A stretch of 64,000 nt of DNA from Actinophytocola sp. (GTDB lineage: Bacteria; Actinomycetota; Actinomycetes; Mycobacteriales; Pseudonocardiaceae): contig WHSS01000002.1 in assembly GCA_009379975.1 (NCBI GenBank), positions 1-64,000 of the forward strand. The letters are read 5' to 3'. Of the stretch, positions 26,288 through 36,629 are shown one piece after another (position 1 is the stretch's first letter; the number at the start of each line of letters is the position of its first letter). A program made the position numbers and the translations under genes. The notes under the pieces were generated by a model. It made no database searches. It had not been told where the DNA came from and saw nothing but the letters and a program-made list of their open reading frames with translations.

Positions 26288-27187
26288 TTGACAGCTTCCT
26301 CAACCTTGCGGCGCACCGCCCTGGTGTGCGGCGCCGCGGCGGCGCTCGCCCTGACCGGGACGATCTCCGCGTCGGCGATCAGCTCCTACAACGCGACACC
26401 GGCACCGGAACGGACCGAGACCGGCGCTTTCATGGCGCTGTGGGACCGCGACGACGACGGCGTGGCCGACCGGTTCGACTGGGTCTGCAGTGGCGCGATG
26501 ATCGACGACGACACGTTCCTGACCGCCGCGCACTGCACCGACAACTGGCCGGCGGGCACCCGGTTCTTCACCTCGCTCGAGCAGGACGTAGAAAGCTACC
26601 TCGGCCAGGCGGCCGAAGACGGGCTCACTCCCGACGAAACGGCACAGTGGTTCCTCGACGCGGGGTACGCGGTAGAAGGAGACACCCACCAGGATCCTGC
26701 CTACCCCGGCAACTCGGCCGACTCGCATGACATCGGCGTCATCGACTTCGCCGAGCGCGCGAGGACGCCCGCCGACGTATGGTCGTTCACGCCCGCCACG
26801 CTGCCCACCGCGGGACAGCTGAGCGAACTCGGCCCGCAAGGCCTGCGCGCCACGCCGTTCGTCGTCGCCGGATACGGCACTCAGGAGGCACAGCGCGGGC
26901 CGGGCGGTCACACCCACCCGGGCGGCGGCGTCCGCATGAAGGCGCCGGTGACCTTCGACGCGCTGAACAAGACCTGGGTGCGGCTGGCCATGACGGCGCC
27001 GCAGGGCAACGGTGGTGCGTGCTACGGAGACTCGGGCGGGCCGAACTTCGCCGAGATCGATGGCAGCCTCGTGCTCGCCGGAACCACGATCACCGGCGAC
27101 GCGCCGTGCTACGCCACCAACGTGGCATACCGCATGGACACCCAGAGCGCCCGCGACTTCCTCGCACCGTTCGTCGCCCTGCCGTAA
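26288..27187 (+). CDS. Secreted trypsin-like serine protease
   Basis: Signal peptide; CSGAMIDDDTFLTAAHC, HDIGVIDF, GNGGACYGDSGGPNF triad motifs; TTG start likely. Confidence 0.85.
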   Translation: MTASSTLRRTALVCGAAAALALTGTISASAISSYNATPAPERTETGAFMALWDRDDDGVADRFDWVCSGAMIDDDTFLTAAHCTDNWPAGTRFFTSLEQDVESYLGQAAEDGLTPDETAQWFLDAGYAVEGDTHQDPAYPGNSADSHDIGVIDFAERARTPADVWSFTPATLPTAGQLSELGPQGLRATPFVVAGYGTQEAQRGPGGHTHPGGGVRMKAPVTFDALNKTWVRLAMTAPQGNGGACYGDSGGPNFAEIDGSLVLAGTTITGDAPCYATNVAYRMDTQSARDFLAPFVALP

Positions 27188-27304
27188 CCCACCGCAGGTC
27201 CACCGCCTCCGCTGCTCGGGGTACATGTCGACATGTGCCCCGAGCAGCGGCGTATGAGGCGAAATTCACGCGCACTCCGGCCTTGGTTTGGCTAGCGTGG
27301 CGGT

Positions 27305-27934
27305 ATGGCGTTGAACGAGTACGGCAGCTATCTGGTGCTGGTCGTCTTACTTGTCATCGCGCCCGGCCCGGACACCATGGTCACCCTGAAGAACTCGCTG
27401 ACCAGTGGCGGCCGCGGCGGCTTGCTGACCATCACTGGTGTCTTCGCGGGCAACGTGATCAACGGCAGCGCGGCCGCGCTCGGGCTCGGTGCCCTGATCG
27501 CGCACTCGCAACCGGTGTTCACCACGTTGCGCTGGTGCGGCGTCGTGTTTCTCTGCTACCTCGGCGTACAGGCGCTGCGCGGGGCATGGCGCGGCGAGTA
27601 CAGCCCGGACGGGGCCACCGCCCGCGGCCGCCACAGCGGGTTCCGAAGCATGCGCGAAGGCTTCCTGTCCAACATCACCAATCCGAAGGTGCTGGTGATG
27701 TACCTTTCGGTGCTGCCGCAGTTCATCGACCCCGCCAGCACCTCGATGATCGAAGCCCTCGCGCTGGCCAACCTCGTCGGTGTCTTCGGCGCGGTGTGGC
27801 TGCTACTGCTGCTGTTCTTCGTGCAGCGGGCGCGAGTCTGGCTGAACCGGCGAAGGGTGCGGCGCTCGATCGACGCCATGACCGGCACCGCGCTCGTCGG
27901 CTTCGGCCTCGCTCTCGCGGTTCCCAGCTCCTGA
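27305..27934 (+). CDS. LysE-family translocator
   Basis: VIAPGPDTMVTLKNSLTSGGRGGLLTITGVFAGN. Confidence 0.88.
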   Translation: MALNEYGSYLVLVVLLVIAPGPDTMVTLKNSLTSGGRGGLLTITGVFAGNVINGSAAALGLGALIAHSQPVFTTLRWCGVVFLCYLGVQALRGAWRGEYSPDGATARGRHSGFRSMREGFLSNITNPKVLVMYLSVLPQFIDPASTSMIEALALANLVGVFGAVWLLLLLFFVQRARVWLNRRRVRRSIDAMTGTALVGFGLALAVPSS

Positions 27935-27946
27935 CCGCGGCCGTGA

Positions 27947-28026
27947 GCTGAAAGACGCCTTCAGTCCGCTGGACGGACTGAAAGGCCCACTCACTCCATT
28001 GAACGGACTGAAGGCGTCATTCAGCG
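27947..28026. repeat. Nested inverted repeat GCTGAAAGACGCCTTCAGTCC family
   Basis: gctgaaagacgccttcagtccg..cggactgaaggcgtcattcagc; second copy at 57594..57672. Confidence 0.82.
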
Positions 28027-28028
28027 CA

Positions 28029-28069
28029 TGTGAGGACTTTGGTCCCCGCAGGTGAGGACTTTCGGCCCC
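28029..28069. promoter_or_regulatory. Two direct-repeat sites TGAGGACTTTGGTCCCC / TGAGGACTTTCGGCCCC, 22-bp spacing; DevR/DosR-box-like
   Basis: Reverse complement GGGGACCAAAGTCCTCA resembles TTSGGGACTWWAGTCCCSAA; lies about 75-110 bp upstream of the 28142 CDS. Confidence 0.45.
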
Positions 28070-28141
28070 TAACCTTCACCGCGTGTGCTCGAAGTGTTAC
28101 GTGCCGAATTAAGGCGCCGCCTTTAGAGGAGCTGACACCAC

Positions 28142-30373
28142 ATGACCATCATGGAGCCCAACGCCCCGGTCGCGGGAGAAAATCTGGCCCTCGACCTTGA
28201 GAAGACCACCGAAAGCGCCGCGGCAGGCATGGCAGAACCGCCTACCGAAGCCACGACGCAACCAGCAGAGCAGGCAGCCGATCCGAGCGCCGCGGCAGCG
28301 CCACCTGCCTTCGAAGAACTGCCCACCATGCCCGCGACAGCCGAAGACGCAGTCCGGCAAGTCAACGGGCACGACACCGCCATCGAACCTGCCGCGCCCG
28401 TGGCGCCGATTCCTGGCCCTGTCCCGTTCCCGCTACCCAGGCGTCAGGCGAGCGGGCGCTACCGATCCCGGCCACTCGGCTATCAGCTCGAGCTCCGGGT
28501 CGACGTCGACGGCAAGCGGCCGCTGCGCAAGCTCAGCGGCGACTACTACGCCATCTCCGGCTCGACCGTCACATACTTCGGTTCGTGGACCGTCGACGCC
28601 GTGAAGGTCACGACGACGTCGTCGACGATCACCGTCGTCGGCACCGCTCGCACCACGTGGTCGACCACCTTCACCGTCGCCAAGGTCACCATCCCCCGGG
28701 CGATGATCTTCCAGCCCGCGCCCCCGGCGACGCTGCGGTGGTTCACGTCCAGTGGCGCGGCCGGTGCCACCTACGTCTGCGGCTGGGAATCCGCGGCGTT
28801 CCGCACCGTTGAGTTGGAACAGGACTGCGAAACAGGCGTCACGCCGTTCGCCTCGTACGACACCGGATCGCTGACCAGCGGCGGGGCCGCCCGCACGCTG
28901 AGCACCGCCGGCGCCTACGACGAGGCGGGCGTGCAGATGCTCGATACCGGCGGCGCCAACGTGATCAACACGCCTGCCGGCCACCAGTGGACCAACGCCA
29001 GCCTGCATCACGCCATGCAGGCCCACTTCACGCGCTGGCAAGAACGGCCCCAGTACAAGATCTGGCTGCTGCACGCCAGGGCACACGAGTACGGCACCGG
29101 GCTGCGCGGCATCATGTTCGACCAGCAGGGCTTGCAACGGCAGGGCTGCGCGAGCTTCTACCAGATGATCTCGTCCGGTTCGGCGCAGGACAAGCGCGAG
29201 CAGCTCTACGTCAACGTCCACGAGCTCGGCCACTGCTTCAACCTCTATCACTCGTTCCACAAGAGCTACATGAACCCGCCGTTGCCGAACCGGCCCGGCA
29301 GCCTGTCCTGGATGAACTATCCGCAGAACTACAACCCGGGCAGCGGCGCACCGGGCGGCCCGGCGGCGTTCTGGGCCGCGTTCCCGTTCCAGTTCGACAA
29401 CCTCGAGCTCGCGCACCTGCGGCACGGCTTCCGCAACTCGGTGATCATGGGCGGTAACCCGTTCGGCACCGGCGCCGCGCTCGAAGTGACCGACGAGTAC
29501 CTCGACCGGGTGTCCGACACCAGTGGCCTGCGGCTGCGGATCGCCCCGGCCCAGCCCCGCTCACTGCTCGGCACACCCACGGTGCTGGAGATCAGCCTGA
29601 TCGCCGAGCGCACCCAGCAGGTGCACGAGCGCGACCAGCTGCACCCCAAGTTCGGCTTCGTGCACCTGGCGATCAGCAGGCCGCGTGGCGACGTGGTGGC
29701 CCACCAGCCGCCGGTGCGTCACTGTGTCGACCCCGAGCTGGTTCTCAGCGGACACGACGCCAAGCTGCCGGTCAGCGCCTACATCGGCTACGACGCCGGC
29801 GTCGGCCAGATCTTCGAAGACCCGGGCACTTACCGGATCCGCGCGTCCTACGCGGCACCGGACGGCACCATCATCGTGTCCAACACCGCGACGGTGCGGG
29901 TCGTCGCACCCCGCACCCGGGCCGATGAAGAGGTCGGCGAACTCCTGCTGGGTGAGCAGGCGGGCATGGCGCTCACGCTGCTCGGCTCCGACTCGCCCTA
30001 CCTCGCGGAGGGAACGGACGCCCTGGAGACCGTCGTCGCCGCACACGCCGAGCACCCCAGCGCCGTCTACGCACAGCTGGCACTCGGTATGAACGCGGCA
30101 CGCCCCTTCACCGACGTCGACGCGGCGGGCAACGTGAACGTGCGCGGCCGCGACCTGGTGCGTGCCGACGCACTGCTCGGCGCCGCGATCGACTCGTCAC
30201 GGGGTTCCGAAGGGCTCGACGACCTCACGGTGTATCAGGCGATGGACTACCTCGCGAGCAGCCACGCCGCCGAGGGAGACGACACCACCGCCCGCGCCAT
30301 GCGCGACGACGCGGCCCAGCTCGCCGAGTCGAAGAACGAACCGGATTCAGTGAGGCGATCTCTGGAAGAGTGA
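28142..30373 (+). CDS. Uncharacterised metzincin-like zinc metalloprotease domain protein (743 aa, no signal peptide)
   Basis: NVHELGHCFNLYHSFHK (HExxHxxxxxH) followed by SLSWMNYP candidate Met-turn; Ala/Pro/Glu-rich N-terminus; Ig-like and helical C-terminal regions inferred. Confidence 0.7.
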   Translation: MTIMEPNAPVAGENLALDLEKTTESAAAGMAEPPTEATTQPAEQAADPSAAAAPPAFEELPTMPATAEDAVRQVNGHDTAIEPAAPVAPIPGPVPFPLPRRQASGRYRSRPLGYQLELRVDVDGKRPLRKLSGDYYAISGSTVTYFGSWTVDAVKVTTTSSTITVVGTARTTWSTTFTVAKVTIPRAMIFQPAPPATLRWFTSSGAAGATYVCGWESAAFRTVELEQDCETGVTPFASYDTGSLTSGGAARTLSTAGAYDEAGVQMLDTGGANVINTPAGHQWTNASLHHAMQAHFTRWQERPQYKIWLLHARAHEYGTGLRGIMFDQQGLQRQGCASFYQMISSGSAQDKREQLYVNVHELGHCFNLYHSFHKSYMNPPLPNRPGSLSWMNYPQNYNPGSGAPGGPAAFWAAFPFQFDNLELAHLRHGFRNSVIMGGNPFGTGAALEVTDEYLDRVSDTSGLRLRIAPAQPRSLLGTPTVLEISLIAERTQQVHERDQLHPKFGFVHLAISRPRGDVVAHQPPVRHCVDPELVLSGHDAKLPVSAYIGYDAGVGQIFEDPGTYRIRASYAAPDGTIIVSNTATVRVVAPRTRADEEVGELLLGEQAGMALTLLGSDSPYLAEGTDALETVVAAHAEHPSAVYAQLALGMNAARPFTDVDAAGNVNVRGRDLVRADALLGAAIDSSRGSEGLDDLTVYQAMDYLASSHAAEGDDTTARAMRDDAAQLAESKNEPDSVRRSLEE

Positions 30374-30399
30374 GGGGTGTAGCCCGCCAAGGAGGTCCC

Positions 30400-30711
30400 G
30401 TGACCGAGACCAGCAGTCTCGCCGTTGAGCTCGCCGAGGGATTCGCCGACGACGAGGTGGCCGTGCTCGTCGACGGTGAACAGGTGTGGCACCGCACCGG
30501 TGTCACCACTAACTACTCGGTAGGCCTGGCCGATGTCGTGCACCTGCCCCCGCCGCCCCACGAAGCCACGGTCGAGGTGCGAGTACGCGGGAAGGCCGAC
30601 ACCCAGCGGGTTGACGCGACATCGGCCGCGGGCGAGATCCGGCTGCGGGCTCGGCTCGACCCAGCGGGTTCGCTGGCGCTCGCCGAGGCGACGGAGGAGA
30701 CGAGGTACTAG
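30400..30711 (+). CDS. Small beta-rich hypothetical protein coupled to the metalloprotease
   Basis: GTG at 30400 preceded by AAGGAGG; VTETSSLAVELAEGFADDEVAVLVDGEQVWHRTGVTTNYSVGLADVVHL. Confidence 0.65.
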   Translation: MTETSSLAVELAEGFADDEVAVLVDGEQVWHRTGVTTNYSVGLADVVHLPPPPHEATVEVRVRGKADTQRVDATSAAGEIRLRARLDPAGSLALAEATEETRY

Positions 30712-30735
30712 GCCGTGTCTTACGGATCCGTGATC
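30705..30735. repeat. Half copy of the GTACTAGGCCGTGTCTTACGGATCCGTGATC element
   Basis: 31 bp identical to 2523..2553. Confidence 0.85.
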
Positions 30736-30759
30736 GCGGTATTCGCGCCCAGATGGTCG

Positions 30760-32031
30760 CTAAGCGCGGTCGGGCGCGTGCTCGACGCGTTCGATGTGGG
30801 CGCCGAGCCGGTTGAGGTTCTCCACGAAATGCGGGTAGCCGCGGTCGATGTGGAAGACATCCCAGACCTCGGTGGTGCCCTCCGCGCACAGTCCGGCCAG
30901 CACCAGGCCGGCGCCCGCGCGGATATCCGACGCCCACACCGGGGCGCTGGACAGTCGCTCGACGCCCCGGACCACCGCGTGGTGGCCGTCGGTGCGCGCG
31001 TCCGCTCCCAGCCGGACCATCTCGTCGATGAACCGGAACCGTGCCTCGTAGACGTTCTCGGTGATCATCGAGGTGCCATCGGAGATCGCCGAGAGCGTGA
31101 CGGCGAACGGTTGCAGGTCGGTCGCGAAACCCGGGTACGGCAGCGTGACGAAGTCCACCGCCTTCGGCCGGTCGTGCTGCACGATGCGAAACGCGTCGTC
31201 GTAAGTGGTGACATCGGCCCCGGCGACCCGCAGCTTCTCCAGGACCAGGTCGAGGTGGTGCGGGTTCACGCCGCGCACCGTGATGTCCCCGCGGGTCGTC
31301 GCCGCGGCGAAGGCCCAGGTGGCGCCCACGATCCGGTCACCGATGACCTGGTGCGTGGTCGGCCGCAGCTCATCGACGCCCTGCACGGTCAGCGTGGAGG
31401 TGCCCGCCCCCTCGATCTGCGCGCCCATCCGCTGCAGCATCAGGCAGATGTCGATGATCTCCGGCTCGCGCGCGGCGTTGTCGATCACCGTGGTGCCCTT
31501 CGCGAGCACCGCGGCCATCAGGATGTTCTCGGTCGCCCCGACGCTGGGGAAGTCCAGCCAGATCTGCGCCCCGTGCAAGCCGGTCGCTTCCGCGACCACA
31601 CAGCCGTGCGCGATCTCGCTGCTGGCGCCGAGCTTGCGTAGCCCGTTCTGGTGCATATCGAGCGGCCGGGAGCCGATGGCGTCGCCACCCGGCAGCGCCA
31701 CGACCGCACGCTTGAGCCTGCCGACCAGCGGACCGAGGACACAGACGGAGGCGCGCAGCTTGCCCATCGCCGCCGAGTCGGCGCGGTGGGAGAGCTCGGC
31801 GGGCGTCGTGATGGTCGCCACGTCTCCCTCCAGCACGACCTCGCAGCCGACGCTGCGCAGCACATCGGCCATCAACGGAACGTCCAGGATCGTGGGGCAG
31901 TTGGTGATCGTGGTGGTGCCCTCGGCCAGCAGAGCGGCCGCCATCAGTTTGAGCACGCTGTTCTTCGCGCCGACAACCTGTACTTCGCCGGCAAGGCGTG
32001 CTCCGCCGGTAACGTCGAAGTGTTCCGTCAT
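30760..32031 (-). CDS. murA: UDP-N-acetylglucosamine 1-carboxyvinyltransferase
   Basis: [38 protein letters not shown]; start ATG at 32031. Confidence 0.95.
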   Translation of the reverse strand: MTEHFDVTGGARLAGEVQVVGAKNSVLKLMAAALLAEGTTTITNCPTILDVPLMADVLRSVGCEVVLEGDVATITTPAELSHRADSAAMGKLRASVCVLGPLVGRLKRAVVALPGGDAIGSRPLDMHQNGLRKLGASSEIAHGCVVAEATGLHGAQIWLDFPSVGATENILMAAVLAKGTTVIDNAAREPEIIDICLMLQRMGAQIEGAGTSTLTVQGVDELRPTTHQVIGDRIVGATWAFAAATTRGDITVRGVNPHHLDLVLEKLRVAGADVTTYDDAFRIVQHDRPKAVDFVTLPYPGFATDLQPFAVTLSAISDGTSMITENVYEARFRFIDEMVRLGADARTDGHHAVVRGVERLSSAPVWASDIRAGAGLVLAGLCAEGTTEVWDVFHIDRGYPHFVENLNRLGAHIERVEHAPDRA

Positions 32032-32195
32032 GCTCAGCGTTGTCCCTCTCGTCGACGTTCGGCCGCAATCAGTCATCGACTGCGGCGACGCGGCAATCGT
32101 AGGTGAGTCGGCCGCTCCGCTCCGGTGCGCCCTAGCCCCACGGGGTGAACGGGCGGCGCCGATCCTGCTCGGCATGCACCACGTAAAGTGCACCT

Positions 32196-32768
32196 ATGGC
32201 AGTGCGGATCAATCGGGTGTACACCAAGGTCGGCGACAGCGGGTCGACCGCCCTCGGCGACGGCTCACGGGTGCCGAAGTCATCGCCGAGAATCGGAGCA
32301 TTCGCCGATGTCGACGAGACCAACTCGGTCATCGGCGTCGCGCTCGCGCTCGGCGAGCTTTCCGACGAGGTGACCGAGGTGCTGCTGGCCGTGCAGAACG
32401 ACCTGTTCGACGTCGGTGCCGACCTGTGCGCCCCGGTGGTCGACAATCCCCCGTACCCACCCCTGCGTGTCACCGAGGCCTACGTCGAACGGCTCGAAGG
32501 CTGGTGCGACGACTTCAACGAGCGCCTGCCGAAGCTGACCTCGTTCGTGCTGCCCGGCGGCACGAAGGGCGCCGCCCTGTTGCACCAGGCCCGCACGGTG
32601 GCGCGGCGCGCCGAACGCAGCGGATGGCTGCTGATGGACTCCGACGCCGAGCGCACCAACGTGCTGGCGGTGCGCTACCTGAACCGGTTGTCGGATCTGC
32701 TGTTCATCCTGGCCAGGGTGGCCAACCCGGACGGCGACGTGCTCTGGCGGCCCGGCGGCGACCGATAG
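32196..32768 (+). CDS. Cob(I)yrinic acid a,c-diamide adenosyltransferase (PduO type)
   Basis: INRVYTKVGDSGSTALGDGSRVPKSSPRIGAFADVDETNSVIG; RTVARRAER. Confidence 0.9.
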   Translation: MAVRINRVYTKVGDSGSTALGDGSRVPKSSPRIGAFADVDETNSVIGVALALGELSDEVTEVLLAVQNDLFDVGADLCAPVVDNPPYPPLRVTEAYVERLEGWCDDFNERLPKLTSFVLPGGTKGAALLHQARTVARRAERSGWLLMDSDAERTNVLAVRYLNRLSDLLFILARVANPDGDVLWRPGGDR

Positions 32769-32777
32769 GCGGCGACC

Positions 32778-33134
32778 TCACGGGGTGCGCAGGTCCGACA
32801 CCATGAACGGCGTGCCCTGCTGGCAGAACGAGCTGACTTCCTGGGTGAGGTGACCGGTCACCTCGACCTCGGTCCCCGGCGGCACATCGCGGGCGCCGAC
32901 GAGTAGGTACTCCTTGCCATCCGCGCGCAGGATCAGGCAGCCGGCTTCGACGCCCTCCGCCACTTTCCCGCGCAGCGTCTGTGTGCCTTCCGAAGGCGGG
33001 GCGTCCTCGGTCGGCTGTGAGGAGGCCGGAGCGCTGGTCTCCGGGGTGCCCGGCTGCTCCGGTTCACCCGACTCGGCGCATGCCGCCATGAGCAGTGCGG
33101 CACTCAGCAACACCCCGGCACTCCAGTTCCGCAC
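32778..33134 (-). CDS. Putative lipoprotein with small OB-like domain
   Basis: GTG start; LLSAALLMAACAESG lipobox. Confidence 0.6.
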   Translation of the reverse strand: MRNWSAGVLLSAALLMAACAESGEPEQPGTPETSAPASSQPTEDAPPSEGTQTLRGKVAEGVEAGCLILRADGKEYLLVGARDVPPGTEVEVTGHLTQEVSSFCQQGTPFMVSDLRTP

Positions 33135-33200
33135 GGCACTCACCTCTCCGGTTGCCTGCCCGCTGGGCGGCTCGCTCAAACCGTACTGGGGCGAACTGGG

Positions 33201-33246
33201 GTCGTGAGTGATTAAGCCTGCGGGAGCAAGGACTTTCACGCACGAC
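33201..33246. repeat. Dispersed inverted repeat GTCGTGAGTG...CACGCACGAC (single unit)
   Basis: gtcgtgagtgattaagcctgcgggagcaaggactttcacgcacgac. Confidence 0.8.
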
Positions 33247-33265
33247 GATGGCGGCTCGCACCACC

Positions 33266-33700
33266 CTAGCTCGCCCGCGGCACCTGCCTGCCTGGCGGGG
33301 CGGACTCCAACCAGGAAAGGAACCCGGTGAGCGGGCCGGCGGCCATCGCGATTTCAAGCGGATCACCGGTGCTGGACTCGCACCGCAGCACCGTCGCGCC
33401 CACGGGCAGCGCATAGACCTCCGGCCCGGTCGGCTCCCGGCGGTCGGCGATTTCGAGGTCATCCCGGTTGAGCACCTTGTCCGGCCCCCGGCGCAAGCTC
33501 ATCACGCGGTACCAGACGAACTGCTCGCCCTGGTATCGCCCGATGCCCAGATGCCAGCCGAGATCGGCCTGCTGGGCGTTCCAGCGCAGCGCGACGTTGA
33601 TCCCGCCGAGCTTGAGTACCTTGCGCCACCGGAACGCGCCCCAGATGAAGACGACACTGACCGCGGCCAGGAGCCCGATGATCACCAAGGTGATTTCCAC
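33266..33700 (-). CDS. DUF2550 family protein
   Basis: VEITLVIIGLLAAVSVVFIWGAFRWRKVLKLGGINVALR, conserved next to atpC in actinobacteria. Confidence 0.75.
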   Translation of the reverse strand: MEITLVIIGLLAAVSVVFIWGAFRWRKVLKLGGINVALRWNAQQADLGWHLGIGRYQGEQFVWYRVMSLRRGPDKVLNRDDLEIADRREPTGPEVYALPVGATVLRCESSTGDPLEIAMAAGPLTGFLSWLESAPPGRQVPRAS

Positions 33701-33725
33701 TCGCGCGCTCCTGACCGCTGCTAGT

Positions 33726-34091
33726 TCAAGCCGACTGGCCCGCGGCGCGCAATCGTGCGCCCGCTCTGGCGCGCTCGTCCTCGTCGCCCTGGGCGAACTC
33801 CTTCTTGGCCTTTTCGACGTCGACTTCTTCGCCGAGTTCGGCCGATTCGGCGAGCACACTCACGGTATCCGCGGTAACGGACAAGAACCCGCCGTGGACG
33901 GCCGCCCCGACGTGTTCACCTTCGGTCGTGGTGATCGAGACCACACCGCCCTCGACAAGCTGACCAAGAACCGGCTCGTGACCAGGCAAGATGCCGATCT
34001 CACCCTCGGCGGTCTGGGCGACAACGAACGTTGCCTTGCCCGACCACAGCCGACGCTCTACGGCGACCAGCTCGACGGTCATCTCAGCCAC
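33726..34091 (-). CDS. atpC: ATP synthase epsilon subunit
   Basis: [42 protein letters not shown]. Confidence 0.95.
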   Translation of the reverse strand: MAEMTVELVAVERRLWSGKATFVVAQTAEGEIGILPGHEPVLGQLVEGGVVSITTTEGEHVGAAVHGGFLSVTADTVSVLAESAELGEEVDVEKAKKEFAQGDEDERARAGARLRAAGQSA

Positions 34092-34188
34092 GTGGTACTC
34101 CTTCGCACAACGTCCTTCTCAGAGTCTAAATGGTGCGCCAGCGCCCCCGCACCGCCACGGCGCTACACGGGGGTCGTCGCCGCCAGAC

Positions 34189-35628
<1,440 letters not shown>

Positions 35629-36615
35629 TTACTCATCACTTCCTGCTGCGGCCAGCGCGTCCGCGCCACCGACGATTTCGCTGATCTCCTGGGTGATCTG
35701 GGCCTGACGAGCCTGGTTCATCTCCCGCGTGAGGGTGTTGACCAGCTCGTTCGCGTTGTCCGACGCCGCCTTCATGGCCGTTCTGCGTGCCGCCAGCTCG
35801 GAGGCCGCCGCATCCAGCAACGCCGCGAAGATGCGGGTGTTGATGTACTTCGGCAGCAATGCCCCGAGCAGCTGCTCGGCGTTCGGCTCGAAGTCATACA
35901 TCGACCGCAGCTCCGGCACCCCGGGCGTGGCCTCGGCCTCGACGTACTCCACCTCGAGCGGAGCGATCCGCTTGGCCATCGGCACCTGGCTGAGCATGGA
36001 ACGGAACTCGGTGTAGACGATGTGCAGCTCGTCGACCCCGAGCACGCCGTCGGCACCCGCGGCCTCACTCCCGGCGCCCTTGGGCTCGGGGTGGTGGGTG
36101 GGAACACGATTGTCATCCGCACCGGCCAGGAACAGGCTGACCATCGTGTTGCCTGCTTCCGACGCGTTGACGTAGTGCGGCTGGTCGGAGAACCCGGTCC
36201 AGCTGCCCGCCAGCTCACGACCGCGGAACTTGTAGTAGTTCAGACCCTTGCCGCCGATCACGTAGACCACCGGCTCCTTGCCCTGCTCACGCAGCAGCGA
36301 CAGGAGCTCCTCGGTCGCCCGCAGCACGTTGGCGTTGTAGCCACCGCACAGCCCCTTGTCACTGGTGACCACCAGCACGGCGGCCCGGTGCGGGTTCTCC
36401 CGCTCGGTGAGCAGCGGGTTGTCCAGGTTGGCCGCCGCGGTGGCCAGCTCGGAGAGCACCTTGGTGATCTCCTCCGAGTACGGCCGGGATGCCTGCACCC
36501 GCGCCTGCGCCTTGGCGATGCGGGACGTGGCGATCAGTTCCATCGCCTTGGTGATCTTGCCGATGGACTTGGTCGCCTTGACCCGAGCTCGGAGTTCGCG
36601 GAGTTGTGCGCCCAT
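35629..36615 (-). CDS. atpG: ATP synthase gamma subunit
   Basis: [46 protein letters not shown]. Confidence 0.97.
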   Translation of the reverse strand: MGAQLRELRARVKATKSIGKITKAMELIATSRIAKAQARVQASRPYSEEITKVLSELATAAANLDNPLLTERENPHRAAVLVVTSDKGLCGGYNANVLRATEELLSLLREQGKEPVVYVIGGKGLNYYKFRGRELAGSWTGFSDQPHYVNASEAGNTMVSLFLAGADDNRVPTHHPEPKGAGSEAAGADGVLGVDELHIVYTEFRSMLSQVPMAKRIAPLEVEYVEAEATPGVPELRSMYDFEPNAEQLLGALLPKYINTRIFAALLDAAASELAARRTAMKAASDNANELVNTLTREMNQARQAQITQEISEIVGGADALAAAGSDE

Positions 36616-36629
36616 AGTTAGTTACCCGG

